A stretch of 26,844 nucleotides of DNA from JBJXGE01 sp046154185. Its GTDB lineage: Bacteria > Planctomycetota > UBA8108 > UBA1146 > JAJFFE01. The number at the start of each line of letters is the position of its first letter. Within the stretch, counting starts at the first letter, position 1. The notes under the pieces are model-generated. The model was given only the letters and a program-made list of their open reading frames with translations, was not told the DNA's origin and searched no databases. The translations under genes and the position numbers were made by a program. Positions 1 to 7,852 of this stretch are shown here, in pieces. The stretch covers positions 1 to 26,844 of the forward strand of contig JBJXGE010000048.1 of the NCBI GenBank assembly GCA_046154185.1, given 5' to 3'.

Positions 1-50
1 CGCGGCTCGATCAACAGCACGCCGGCAAGCGGCGTCGTAGAGACCTTCAT
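1..50 (-). CDS. rmlC: dTDP-4-dehydrorhamnose 3,5-epimerase RmlC (N-terminal fragment, cut by window edge)
   Basis: Only the first 16 codons lie in the window. They read MKVSTTPLAGVLLIEP, which matches the usual opening of RmlC/RfbC epimerases (a short beta strand, then P-G-V-L-L-I-E-P). RmlC converts dTDP-4-keto-6-deoxyglucose to the 4-keto-rhamnose form, the step after RmlB. The ATG overlaps the rmlA stop as ATGA, so translation is probably coupled and the three genes form one operon. The identification rests on a short stretch plus operon context; catalytic residues lie outside the window. Confidence 0.8.
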   Translation of the reverse strand, partial: MKVSTTPLAGVLLIEP

Positions 51-928
51 GGCGTTTCGTGCTCGAGAATGGAACTCAGGTACTTGCCGTATTCATTTTT
101 CGCGTGCTCTTTGGCGAGCGCGCTCAATTCCTGATCGCCGATCCACTTGTTGCGGTAAGCGATCTCTTCCGGGCAGCAGATCTTCAGACCTTGCCGATTC
201 TCGATCGTGGCGACGAATTCAGCGGCTTCGAGCAGCGACTCGTGGGTCCCGGTATCGAGCCAGGCGAAGCCGCGACCGAGCAACTCCACCCGCAACTCCC
301 CTTGCCGCAAATACACGTTGTTGAGATCAGTGATTTCGAGTTCGCCCCGCTTTGAAGGCTTGAGCGCCTTCACCAGCTTCGTCACTTGCTCGTCGTAGAA
401 ATACAACCCGGTGACGGCATAGTGCGACTTGGGTCGCTCCGGCTTTTCTTCGATGCTGAGCGCCCGGCCGCTCCGATCAAACTCAACGACACCAAAGCGC
501 TCCGGATCTCGAACCCAGTAACCAAAAACCGTTGCGCCATGCGCATGGCTATTGGCGCGCGCCAAGTACTCGGTGAGACCGTGACCATAGTAAATATTGT
601 CGCCCAAGATGAGCGCGGAGGGCCGTCCGGCGACGAAGTCCGCGCCGATGAGGAACGCTTGCGCAAGCCCACCGGGATGCGGTTGCACCGCGTAGCTCAG
701 TTCCAAGCCCCACGACTTGCCGTCGCCGAGCAGCGCGCGAAACAGCGGCTGGTCCTGCGGCGTCGTGATGATCAGAATCTCGCGAATACCCGCCAGCATG
801 AGCGTCGTCAGCGGATAGTAGATCATCGGCTTGTCATACACCGGCATGAGCTGCTTCGAGATGACCTTCGTAATCGGATAGAGCCGCGTCCCGGCTCCGC
901 CCGCCAAAATGATGCCGCGTCGCGTCAT
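47..928 (-). CDS. rmlA: Glucose-1-phosphate thymidylyltransferase RmlA
   Basis: This 293-residue protein joins dTTP and glucose-1-phosphate to give dTDP-glucose, the first step of dTDP-L-rhamnose synthesis in the cytoplasm. The nucleotide-binding signature GGAGTRLYP is at residues 10-18, followed by the conserved K-Q-L-M-P-V-Y-D-K-P-M-I-Y-Y-P block. GDNIYYG, the EEKP motif and the W-L-D-T-G-T-H motif follow in the order expected for the short RfbA/RmlA family (about 290 residues). The start lies 2 bp after the rmlB stop, and the stop overlaps the rmlC start as ATGA. It is full length and nothing looks damaged. Other nucleotidyltransferases are unlikely because of the flanking rmlB and rmlC. 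Confidence 0.97.
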   Translation of the reverse strand: MTRRGIILAGGAGTRLYPITKVISKQLMPVYDKPMIYYPLTTLMLAGIREILIITTPQDQPLFRALLGDGKSWGLELSYAVQPHPGGLAQAFLIGADFVAGRPSALILGDNIYYGHGLTEYLARANSHAHGATVFGYWVRDPERFGVVEFDRSGRALSIEEKPERPKSHYAVTGLYFYDEQVTKLVKALKPSKRGELEITDLNNVYLRQGELRVELLGRGFAWLDTGTHESLLEAAEFVATIENRQGLKICCPEEIAYRNKWIGDQELSALAKEHAKNEYGKYLSSILEHETP

Positions 929-930
929 GT

Positions 931-2073
931 TTACTTTCTCCCGCCAGGTAAGGCGCCGGAACCGACGGATCCACCGGCGGCACCGCTCAAGCCGAGTCGG
1001 GCGCCACTCACCGTGCCGGCGGCTACGCCCGCGCGCCAGGCCGGATCATTCAGGTACCAACTCACGGTGCGGCGTAGCCCGGACTCGAGCGTCTCTTGCG
1101 GCACAAAGCCGAGCTCACCCTCGAGCTTCGAGCAATCAATCGCGTAGCGCCAATCATGCCCGGGTCGATCGGTGACGAATTGGATGAGCTGCTCGTGCGG
1201 CCTCGCGCCCAGTCGCGGGTGCAGTTCGTCCATGACTCGACACACGAGTTTCACGAGTTCGAGGTTGGAGCGCTCGCTCTTGCCGCCGATGTTGTAGCTA
1301 CTGCCGAGTTCGCCGCGTTCGAGGACACATTGAATGCCGCGGCAGTGATCGTCGACGTACAACCAATCGCGGATGTTTGAGCCGTTCCCGTACACCGGGA
1401 TCGGTTTCTCTAGAAAGCACGAGCGAATGACGGTCGGCAGCAATTTCTCCCCGTGCTGACGTGGACCGTAGTTGTTGGAACAATTCGTCGTCACGACCGG
1501 CAACTTGTACGTGTGATGGTACGCGCGCACCAAATGGTCGGCGCCCGCCTTCGCGGCGGAGTACGGCGAATTTGGCGCGTAGGGCGTGGTTTCCGAAAAC
1601 GCCGGATCGTCCGGTCCCAGAGTTCCGAACACTTCATCGGTCGAGATGTGATGAAAGCGCGTGGTCCGTTGCGCCTTGCGACCCCGCCAATCGTCGCTCT
1701 GCCAGTACAAGCGCACCGCGTCGAGCATGGTAAATGTCCCGTTGACATTGGTCCGCACGAATGCGGCCGGTCCATCGATCGAGCGATCGACGTGGCTCTC
1801 GGCGGCAAAATGCACCACGGTGTCGATCTGATGTTCGCGCAGCAGGTACTCGACGAGTCCGGCATTGCACACATCCCCGCGCACAAAGTGATAACGCGGG
1901 TTCGATTCGAGACCGGCCAGGTTTTGCAGACTGCCCGCGTAGGTCAAGAGATCGAGATTGACGATGCGCAGCTCCGCATCTGCGGCCAGCAGCAGGTGCA
2001 CAAAATTCGATCCAATGAAACCGGCGCCGCCCGTGACAAGCATGCGTTCCGGCCGATGCCTCAGTTCCGCCAT
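931..2073 (-). CDS. rmlB: dTDP-glucose 4,6-dehydratase RmlB
   Basis: This 380-residue short-chain dehydrogenase oxidises and dehydrates dTDP-glucose to dTDP-4-keto-6-deoxyglucose. The NAD-binding motif GGAGFIGSNF is at residues 15-24. The catalytic T-D-E triad of RmlB is at 145-147, and the Y-x-x-x-K pair is at Y171/K175 inside YAPNSPYSAAKAGAD. The family-typical NCSNNYGPRQ follows. The last roughly 35 residues are a Gly/Ala/Ser-rich tail (from WRAGVAAG onward) not normally found in RmlB, which is about 340-360 residues long. The ATG at 2073 has a GAGAG element upstream; an internal ATG ten codons in would also keep the whole fold. It is the first rml gene of the operon and lies 46 bp after the hydrolase gene. 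Confidence 0.96.
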   Translation of the reverse strand: MAELRHRPERMLVTGGAGFIGSNFVHLLLAADAELRIVNLDLLTYAGSLQNLAGLESNPRYHFVRGDVCNAGLVEYLLREHQIDTVVHFAAESHVDRSIDGPAAFVRTNVNGTFTMLDAVRLYWQSDDWRGRKAQRTTRFHHISTDEVFGTLGPDDPAFSETTPYAPNSPYSAAKAGADHLVRAYHHTYKLPVVTTNCSNNYGPRQHGEKLLPTVIRSCFLEKPIPVYGNGSNIRDWLYVDDHCRGIQCVLERGELGSSYNIGGKSERSNLELVKLVCRVMDELHPRLGARPHEQLIQFVTDRPGHDWRYAIDCSKLEGELGFVPQETLESGLRRTVSWYLNDPAWRAGVAAGTVSGARLGLSGAAGGSVGSGALPGGRK

Positions 2074-2119
2074 GTTCGCTCTCGTTCAGAGTGTCTGCGT
2101 CGGTTCTCGACCAGCAGTC

Positions 2120-3067
2120 CTATGTCTCTGCGGTCGCGCTCGTCGACCAGCGCAACGAATCAGCAAGAAAAAACTTTTCGCCTTTGAGCCCGAGCCGTCC
2201 GGCCGCGACTTGAGAGTCGTGCTCGAACACAATCACGGCCCGCTCGTCGAGCGCGCGCTGAAAGAGTCGCTGTTTCTCGACCATCAATTCGCGCGCGCAG
2301 AGATCGTATCCCATGGTGAAGGCCGGGTGCAGATGGTGGTGCGTCGGCGCCAAATCGGCCAGGTAGTAGAGCACTTGCCCACCCCCCTCGAGTCGGACAG
2401 CTTGCAGGCCGTCGGTGTGGCCGTCGCTCGGCAGCACGCTGAGGCCCGGCAGCACTTCCTCGGCGCCGTCGAGCAATTGGAGTCGAACGTGACGAAGGGG
2501 CTCGACGTTTTCCGGCAAGTACGAAGCGCGCTCGCGCAGATTCGGCCGCTCGGCGGTCGCCAAATTGCGGCGCTGCAGAAAGTGCAGCGCGTGCGGAAAC
2601 GTCGGCGCAAGTTCGCCGGTCGCAGTGCCCGTCGAGATGCGACGCGAAACACCACCGCCGTGATCAAAGTGGAGATGCGTCAACATCACGTGGGTAACGT
2701 CCGTCAATGCGAGGTCGAGGTGGTTCAGGGCAATTGCGAGCGGCAACCGTGCATCCGCTGCCGGCAGTCGAGCGGCAGACGGGCGGGGAATCGGACTCCG
2801 CACGGCAAAACGCTCGGCGAACACCGCGTCGTACTTATCGCCAATGCCGGTATCCACGAGCACGCGCACAGCGAGTCGCGTGTTCTCGAGCAGCAGCAGT
2901 CGCATCGCGAGCGGAATTCGATTCAGCGCGTCCGGCGGGACGAGTTTCTCCCACAGGGGGCGCGGCGCGGAACCAAACATGGCGCCGCCGTCGAGCGCCA
3001 GCCCGCCGCACTCGACGGCGCGCACACACCAGTCGCCGAACTTTTCCGGTGCGGCGCTCGTTATCAA
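2120..3067 (-). CDS. Metallo-beta-lactamase-fold hydrolase
   Basis: The protein has 315 residues. The zinc-binding HxHxDH motif is at residues 131-136 (HLHFDH). Further metal ligands are likely H217 (SDGHTDG), D238 (YLADL) and H283 (FEHD), so both metal sites look complete. DTGIGDKY at 72-79 is the usual strand before the active site. The start is a TTG: an in-frame stop lies just upstream, a TAAGGA ribosome site precedes it by about 9 nt, and the next Met would remove the conserved LDGGAMFG opening of this family. Substrate is unknown; related proteins include lactonases and other ester or phosphodiester hydrolases. It lies upstream of rmlB with a 46-bp gap and may be cotranscribed, but nothing shows a role in rhamnose synthesis. 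Confidence 0.88.
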   Translation of the reverse strand: MITSAAPEKFGDWCVRAVECGGLALDGGAMFGSAPRPLWEKLVPPDALNRIPLAMRLLLLENTRLAVRVLVDTGIGDKYDAVFAERFAVRSPIPRPSAARLPAADARLPLAIALNHLDLALTDVTHVMLTHLHFDHGGGVSRRISTGTATGELAPTFPHALHFLQRRNLATAERPNLRERASYLPENVEPLRHVRLQLLDGAEEVLPGLSVLPSDGHTDGLQAVRLEGGGQVLYYLADLAPTHHHLHPAFTMGYDLCARELMVEKQRLFQRALDERAVIVFEHDSQVAAGRLGLKGEKFFLADSLRWSTSATAET

Positions 3068-3130
3068 GTGCGTGTGTCCTTAGAAAGTCCGAAGCGCCAG
3101 GAATTCCAATGCCCGGAGCACTGACCTTGA

Positions 3131-3190
3131 GGCGTCATGCTTCCGACGTCATTCTTCCGACGTCATTCCTCCGACATCATTGCCTCCGGC
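3131..3190. repeat. 14-bp tandem repeat, about four copies
   Basis: Units begin at 3131, 3145, 3159 and 3173, with a degenerate fifth from 3188. The second and third units read GACGTCATTC(T/C)TCC. Each unit has a GRCGTC or GACATC core, so the core recurs about every 14 bp. The array lies in the divergent spacer between the hydrolase and trxA, just upstream of the candidate trxA -35 box. Function is unknown; a cooperative activator or repressor site is one inference. Confidence 0.7.
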
Positions 3191-3194
3191 GTCG

Positions 3195-3223
3195 TTGCAA
3201 TGCTCCGGGTCGCGAACTAACAT
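3195..3223 (+). promoter_or_regulatory. Candidate sigma-70-type promoter of trxA
   Basis: TTGCAA (3195-3200), a 17-bp spacer, then TAACAT (3218-3223). Each box matches four of six consensus bases. The predicted start would be near 3230, giving a leader of roughly 85 nt before trxA. Spacing is ideal but the match is moderate, and the lineage's sigma consensus is unknown. Confidence 0.4.
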
Positions 3224-3316
3224 GCCGCGCTTCGGCGCCGAACTCAAAGCGACATCGCAACGCGGAGAATCAGCCCCGAAACGAGCGGTTGCGAACGATC
3301 ACGAAAGGACGCGTCC

Positions 3317-3652
3317 ATGGCAAGCGCGGTCATCAACATCACCGACGATAACTTCAAGACAGAAGTCATGAACGCTACGTCGCAGGCAGTCTTGTTGGAT
3401 TTTTACGCTACTTGGTGCGGGCCGTGCAAGGTCATCGCGCCAGTTCTCGAAGAGCTCGCCACCAAGTACGCGGGTCAAGGCCTGAAGGTGGGTAAGGTCG
3501 ACATCGACGTCGCGCAAAAGCTCGCGACGGACCACAGCATTATCAGCGTGCCGACTTTGATGTTCTTCAAAGGCGGCAAGATGGTCGACAAGATCGTCGG
3601 CGCGCCTTCGAAGGCGGTGCTCGAAAACAAGTTGAAGACAATGCTCGGTTAA
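3317..3652 (+). CDS. trxA: Thioredoxin
   Basis: This 111-residue single-domain thioredoxin is a cytoplasmic dithiol-disulfide reductant. The active site WCGPC is at residues 33-37 and the cis-proline is P79 in SVPT. Length is typical (105-110). There is no signal peptide or membrane anchor, so it is not the CcmG-type thioredoxin of heme attachment despite lying beside the ccm operon. AAAGGA lies 7 nt before the ATG. It appears to be a single-gene transcription unit, divergent from the hydrolase and convergent with the ccm operon. Confidence 0.97.
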   Translation: MASAVINITDDNFKTEVMNATSQAVLLDFYATWCGPCKVIAPVLEELATKYAGQGLKVGKVDIDVAQKLATDHSIISVPTLMFFKGGKMVDKIVGAPSKAVLENKLKTMLG

Positions 3653-3663
3653 GATCACGCGCC

Positions 3664-3705
3664 GTCGGCTGCGCGGCAGCCGGCTGTGGGCGAGCAACAG
3701 CCGGC
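3664..3705. terminator. Overlapping hairpins between convergent trxA and ccm operon
   Basis: Two alternative GC-rich stems share an arm: CGGCTG/CAGCCG (3666-3671 with 3677-3682) and a perfect 9-bp stem GCCGGCTGT/ACAGCCGGC (3679-3687 with 3697-3705). They sit between the trxA stop and the ccmD stop, where a bidirectional terminator is expected. There is no T-tract on either side, so function is inferred from position and stem strength. Confidence 0.5.
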
Positions 3706-3711
3706 GACCGC

Positions 3712-3999
3712 TTACTGATTGGAACGCTGCCGCTCGTTCTTCATCGCTGCAATGCGCTGTTCTAGAAACTTCAGATCCTCCGCCATGGCGCGTTGGCGTC
3801 GTATCGAGAGCAGCAGAAACACCACCACCAGCGTCAACACCGAACCGTACGCGAGCGTGACCTTGCCGCGAAAATCGGGCGCGGTCAGCGGCGTGGCCGG
3901 CGTCTGGGCAAGCGCCTCGGCGCACAAGATCCAGCCCACGACACCGAGGCCGGCCACGCGGCGTAGGCCGCGGATGGTCCAACCGCAAAGCGTCCTCAT
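3712..3999 (-). CDS. ccmD: CcmD-like small membrane protein
   Basis: This 95-residue protein is the last gene of the ccm operon. It has a signal-peptide-like N-terminus ending near ALAQ (residue 32), one membrane segment at about residues 47-66 (starting VTLAYGSV), then a basic RRQR and a charged helix (EDLKFLEQRIAAMK). That layout, a helix followed by RR and an L-E-x-x-I coil, is typical of CcmD-family proteins, which help release holo-CcmE from CcmC/CcmAB. It is longer than classic CcmD (about 60) because of the cleavable leader. The start overlaps the ccmC stop as TGATG and has a strong GAGGAGG site; a longer frame running upstream into ccmC is not credible. CcmD is poorly conserved, so the name rests mainly on context and topology. 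Confidence 0.72.
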   Translation of the reverse strand: MRTLCGWTIRGLRRVAGLGVVGWILCAEALAQTPATPLTAPDFRGKVTLAYGSVLTLVVVFLLLSIRRQRAMAEDLKFLEQRIAAMKNERQRSNQ

Positions 4000-4925
4000 C
4001 ACGATTCCTCCTCGATTCGACGAACTTCGGCCAGCGCATCCTCGACGCGCTCCCGCAAACCTTCCCGCGCCAGCTCCCAGCGGTACAACAGCGCGTAGAA
4101 ACACGCGAAGGCCACAACTCCGAACCAGCGCGTCAAAATGATGTTCGGATCTGAACTCATGTCATCGAATTTCATCGGGTGGCTCACGACTTGGCTCTTG
4201 TTGAACCATTCGATGGCGTAGTGGACGGCCGGCACGTTGAGGAACGCTAGGATGCCGTAAACCGCGCAATAGCGCCGGCGCTTCTCGACATCCTCGAGCT
4301 GGGTCGCGAGCACGACGTAACCAACATACGTGAGCCAGAGAATCGCCGCGGTCATGAGTCGCGGGTCATCCCAAATCCACCATTGATTCCACGCGGCGGA
4401 CGCCCAGGTCGATCCGGTCGTCAACACGATCGTGCACGCGAGGAGACCGACTTTCCCGGCCACGCGCGCGCAGGTATCCCACACCGGACTACGCGTGCGC
4501 AGATACAAGACGCCACAAACCAACACGATCGCGAAGTAAACAAAGCAATTCAGCGCGGCCGGAAAGTGGTAGAAAAAAATCAAGTACGACGACTCGATCT
4601 CGCGAATCGTCAGCGGCACGTTGTGCGAGATCATGTAGTTGAGCGTAGCGAGCGCGAGCGCCGTGTAAGCCGCGTGCACCAGAAACCGAGCGCGCGGCCA
4701 CAAAGTTCGCGCCGCGAGCGCGAGCACTCCGCCGATGAGCGCGACTTTGCCGGCTGGCAGGTCCCAAAACCGTCCGAGCGCGACGCCGACCGCACTTGCG
4801 GAAAACGCCAAACGCAGCGCCAAGAGCGCGAGGCAAATCGCGAAGAACCAAGCGGTGAAACGAAGGACACGCCTCGCGTCGTCGTCGCGAAAACCTGGGT
4901 CAGCGGCGATCCGCGCGTCATTCAT
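3999..4925 (-). CDS. ccmC: Heme exporter/handling protein CcmC
   Basis: This 308-residue polytopic inner-membrane protein presents heme to the chaperone CcmE. The tryptophan-rich heme-handling motif WWIWDDPRL is at residues 182-190, flanked by the expected heme-ligand histidines H120 (FFYHFP) and H235 (VHYAIEW). About 80 N-terminal residues precede the conserved core and seem to hold two extra membrane segments, longer than the usual 220-250 residue CcmC. GAGGAG lies 7 nt before the ATG. There is a 58-bp gap after ccmB and a 1-nt overlap with ccmD. CcsA/CcmF-type WWD proteins are alternatives, but size and neighbours fix CcmC. Confidence 0.94.
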   Translation of the reverse strand: MNDARIAADPGFRDDDARRVLRFTAWFFAICLALLALRLAFSASAVGVALGRFWDLPAGKVALIGGVLALAARTLWPRARFLVHAAYTALALATLNYMISHNVPLTIREIESSYLIFFYHFPAALNCFVYFAIVLVCGVLYLRTRSPVWDTCARVAGKVGLLACTIVLTTGSTWASAAWNQWWIWDDPRLMTAAILWLTYVGYVVLATQLEDVEKRRRYCAVYGILAFLNVPAVHYAIEWFNKSQVVSHPMKFDDMSSDPNIILTRWFGVVAFACFYALLYRWELAREGLRERVEDALAEVRRIEEES

Positions 4926-4983
4926 GGTTCAACTCCTCTGGGCACATCACGGCTCCGCGCTCGCGCGTTCGAGGTTGCCCGCA

Positions 4984-5667
4984 TCATCCGCCGTCGTAGT
5001 CGGAGAAAATCTGGTCGAACATCAGCTGGCCGGCGCCGACGTAGACAAGCAGTGTGGCGCCGATCAACACGAACGGATTCAGTTTGAGCTCGGCGCCCGC
5101 GAAAATCGCGGTCGTCGCTTCGACCGCCGCCGAGAACACGGGAATCATGAGCGGAAACAACAAAATGCGCAGAAACACTTCGCCGCCATGAATCGCCCGC
5201 GTCATCGCCGCGATCGTCAATCCGACCGCGACAAAGTTCACCGTTACGAGCCCGCCCACGAGCGCGAGCTGCGCAATGGCCCCAGCGCTCAACGCGACGT
5301 TATAGAGCAAGCAAAACGCCGCGAGAATGATCGCTTCCATGAGCACGACTAGAATCCACGTCGAACTGAGGCGCGCGTAAAAAATCACGCTGCGCGCTAC
5401 CGGCGCAAGCAACAGCCCCTCGAGCACTTTTTCGTCGGAGGAGCGCATCGCGCGGTCGACACCGATGGTGCCGGCGAGCAAGTAAGTAATCCACAGCACG
5501 CCGGCACGCACGCGGACGGCGGTTTCGGAATCCGGTCGAATCGCGAACGAGAAGATCATCAAAGTGATCAAACTGAAGAGCAGCATCGCGCCGAGCGTGT
5601 CGAGTCGCTTGAACTCCCGCCGCAGATCCCAGCGCAGAAAATCCCAATAAGCGCGAACGGCTCCCAT
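4984..5667 (-). CDS. ccmB: Heme exporter membrane subunit CcmB
   Basis: This is a 227-residue integral membrane protein with about six hydrophobic segments, the permease partner of CcmA. The pair drives release of heme-loaded CcmE from CcmC by ATP hydrolysis. Family features are the opening W-D-L-R-R-E-F, the block R-S-S-D-E-K-V-L-E-G-L-L-L-A-P, and P-L-x-I-P-V-F near the C-terminal third. I chose the ATG at 5667 because it overlaps the ccmA stop as TGATG; a GTG one codon upstream at 5670 is possible. Length is normal for CcmB (about 220). Confidence 0.94.
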   Translation of the reverse strand: MGAVRAYWDFLRWDLRREFKRLDTLGAMLLFSLITLMIFSFAIRPDSETAVRVRAGVLWITYLLAGTIGVDRAMRSSDEKVLEGLLLAPVARSVIFYARLSSTWILVVLMEAIILAAFCLLYNVALSAGAIAQLALVGGLVTVNFVAVGLTIAAMTRAIHGGEVFLRILLFPLMIPVFSAAVEATTAIFAGAELKLNPFVLIGATLLVYVGAGQLMFDQIFSDYDGG

Positions 5668-6368
5668 CACAACCTACCCGCCAGCAGCGTCGCATCGAGT
5701 TGCCCGACCACGGCAGTTTGCACGACCCGTCCGCCGCGTAAGACGGTGATGCGATCACAGAGTCGTTCGGCGCGTTCCGTCTCATGCGTGACGAGTAACA
5801 CCGTCCGTCCCGCTCGCCGTCGCTCGGCGAGCCACTCTTCGAGCCAACGGCAACCGGCTAAGTCGAGTCCGGTAAAAGGCTCGTCGAGAGCAAGAATCGC
5901 GGGGTCTTTGAGCCACAAGCAGGCGAGGCTCGCGCGCTGCAACATGCCACGCGAGAAACATCGCAACGGGTCGCGTCGACGCCAAGCGAGGCCAACGCGC
6001 TCGAGCGCGGCGTCGACGGTGCTGCTATCGCAACGACGGCGTTGCACGCTCGCGTAGTAGCGCAAGCCATCCTGGAGTGACAAATCGAGTGGCAAGAAGG
6101 GACGATCGAGCATCAGGCCGATACGGTGGCGCACTTCGACGGCATCACGCGGGAGGCATAGCTCGTCAATGCGCACCTCCCCCGCCGAAGGTCGCAAAAG
6201 CGTCGCGATGACTCGGAGCAGAGTCGTTTTGCCGGAACCGTTGTGACCGAGAATTCCGTGGCATTCGCCGTGGGCGACATCGAGATCGATCTTGGCGAGC
6301 GCATCGCGTTGACCATAGCGCTTCGAGAGCCCGCGAATCTCGATGTGACGTGCCGCGGAACTCGCCAC
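5667..6368 (-). CDS. ccmA: Heme exporter ATP-binding subunit CcmA
   Basis: This is a 233-residue ABC ATPase. Walker A is GHNGSGKTT at residues 41-49, the signature is FSRGMLQR at 138-145, Walker B is ILALDEP at 158-164, and the switch histidine is H195 in LLVTHE. It energises the CcmABCD complex on the cytoplasmic face. The start lies 3 bp after the stop of the unknown exported protein, and the stop overlaps ccmB. The signature has F-S-R-G rather than L-S-x-G, a minor variation. By sequence alone it could be another ABC ATPase; the neighbours decide. Confidence 0.95.
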   Translation of the reverse strand: MASSAARHIEIRGLSKRYGQRDALAKIDLDVAHGECHGILGHNGSGKTTLLRVIATLLRPSAGEVRIDELCLPRDAVEVRHRIGLMLDRPFLPLDLSLQDGLRYYASVQRRRCDSSTVDAALERVGLAWRRRDPLRCFSRGMLQRASLACLWLKDPAILALDEPFTGLDLAGCRWLEEWLAERRRAGRTVLLVTHETERAERLCDRITVLRGGRVVQTAVVGQLDATLLAGRL

Positions 6369-6371
6369 CGT

Positions 6372-7841
6372 TTATCCTGCCCGCGTTTGCTCGGGTTGGC
6401 GCATAGCGTCACGAAGCAGCGTGGCTAACGCCCGCACGTCGCGACGCAGACGATCGAGATCGGCGGGCTCATCTTCACACCGCTGGATAATGGCTTCCAA
6501 CTGACTCAGACGCGCGCGCGAAGCCCCGCTCTCCAGTCCCGCACTGGAATCGTCAGCGGCCAGCCGTTGATAGTCGGCGATGTCCAACTCGCCGCGCAAC
6601 ACGCGATCTTCGAGCACCGACGCCGGGCGGCGCCGACCGCGGGCGAGCAGCAGTCCGACCCCGATCGAGCCACCGAGGACCAGCAGGATGACCGCCGTCA
6701 TGACTTTGGTACGCGTCGAGATCGGCGCTGCGCCAATGTAGAGAGTAATCGGCATCTTGGTGCGCGCGGGCAGCGCAAGGAGCGAGTAACTGTGGACCGG
6801 TTTCGGAAGTTGTACCGAGTCCATCGGGCCGCCATCTTGAAGCACGACCTGATTCCGCCCGGTCGGCGGCGAATAGTGCACTTTCCCCGTCTCGACCATC
6901 AGCATGTAGCCGGGGCCGTTCTCGCTTTGGCGAATTTCGAGCGGCGACTCGAGGTCCAATTGCACCGTGCCATCCGCCGACGGCGTGAGTTCATAAACGC
7001 CCATGAGTTGATAGATCTTGACCGGATAGATCGGACCGTCGATCGGCACGCCTTGGCCCCAAAACGCGTCGTGCCGACTTGTTTGATTCGGCACTTCGTC
7101 GTCATCGACGGTCAAACTCGTCATCGTCGCGTTGGCGGGCACTGGAAAGCTATATGCGACGCGTCCCGTCTGCGGCTGGAACACTTCCCAGCTGAGATTT
7201 TGCAGCAGCACGATTTGCCGCACCTGCACCTTGCCGTCATCGCGCACCGTGACGACTTGTCGAATCTGCTGATTGAGCGCGCCGGGATTGTCCGCGACGC
7301 GAAACAAGAAGACCGTCTCCGGCATCGTCGCGGCGGCTTTCATTGGAAAGCCGAGGTAGGCGACGCCATTTGCGGTCGCTTCGATCTCAATTTCGCTCGT
7401 CGCAGCGCGCTCGCCAAGGTCGAGCGTCAAGAGTCCACTCGCGTCGGTGGTCGCGTCAAAGGTTTCAAAGTCCTTGAGATCTTTTCGCACGCGCACCTTC
7501 ACCGCCAAATTCGGCATTGCGATGGCTGCGTTGTCGACCGGCTTGGCGCCCTGCTGCTTCCGATCATGTTGCGACTCTTGATAGCGGCGCGCATCGAGCA
7601 CCAGCGTGCGGAGTTTGACCGGCACAATCTCGGGAGCGCTGGCGGGCTGCGCCGAATTGAGCGCGCCATGAACCGCGTGTGGATTGGGCCCGGTGGCGCG
7701 CGGCCGCGCGGATTCCGTCGCTTGCGGCTCTTGCCCGTGCGCGCTGGGCGGCGCCGAAGAACTCAGCAGCGCTGCGCCAAAGAACGCCAGCAACCAGCCG
7801 GCGCGGCGGCGCGCCGCACGCGAAACTGCCGAACACGCCAT
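6372..7841 (-). CDS. Unrecognised exported, membrane-anchored protein in the ccm operon
   Basis: I do not recognise this 489-residue protein as a known Ccm component. It has an arginine-rich signal peptide (to about residue 36, ending near SAHGQ) and a periplasmic region of about 340 residues. That region includes a beta-rich part resembling carboxypeptidase-regulatory/transthyretin-like sandwiches (T-T-D-A-S-G-L-L-T-L-D-L). One membrane helix (about residues 380-400) is followed by RGRRR and a cytoplasmic helical tail with LEDRVLRGELDIADYQRL, reminiscent of SHOCT- or CcmI-type short helices. It lies between ccmI-like and ccmA with gaps of 11 and 3 bp, so it is cotranscribed. I chose the ATG at 7841: GAGAGGA lies about 6 nt upstream. 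A TTG at 7856 and an ATG at 7847 are alternatives. No histidine or cysteine motif suggests heme binding. Structural or assembly roles are inference. Confidence 0.8.
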   Translation of the reverse strand: MACSAVSRAARRRAGWLLAFFGAALLSSSAPPSAHGQEPQATESARPRATGPNPHAVHGALNSAQPASAPEIVPVKLRTLVLDARRYQESQHDRKQQGAKPVDNAAIAMPNLAVKVRVRKDLKDFETFDATTDASGLLTLDLGERAATSEIEIEATANGVAYLGFPMKAAATMPETVFLFRVADNPGALNQQIRQVVTVRDDGKVQVRQIVLLQNLSWEVFQPQTGRVAYSFPVPANATMTSLTVDDDEVPNQTSRHDAFWGQGVPIDGPIYPVKIYQLMGVYELTPSADGTVQLDLESPLEIRQSENGPGYMLMVETGKVHYSPPTGRNQVVLQDGGPMDSVQLPKPVHSYSLLALPARTKMPITLYIGAAPISTRTKVMTAVILLVLGGSIGVGLLLARGRRRPASVLEDRVLRGELDIADYQRLAADDSSAGLESGASRARLSQLEAIIQRCEDEPADLDRLRRDVRALATLLRDAMRQPEQTRAG

Positions 7842-7852
7842 CCGCATTCCTC

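Noticed and set aside
3317..3652. Thioredoxin beside the ccm operon as a CcmG
   Set aside because: It has no signal peptide or membrane anchor, is on the opposite strand, and matches cytoplasmic thioredoxin throughout.
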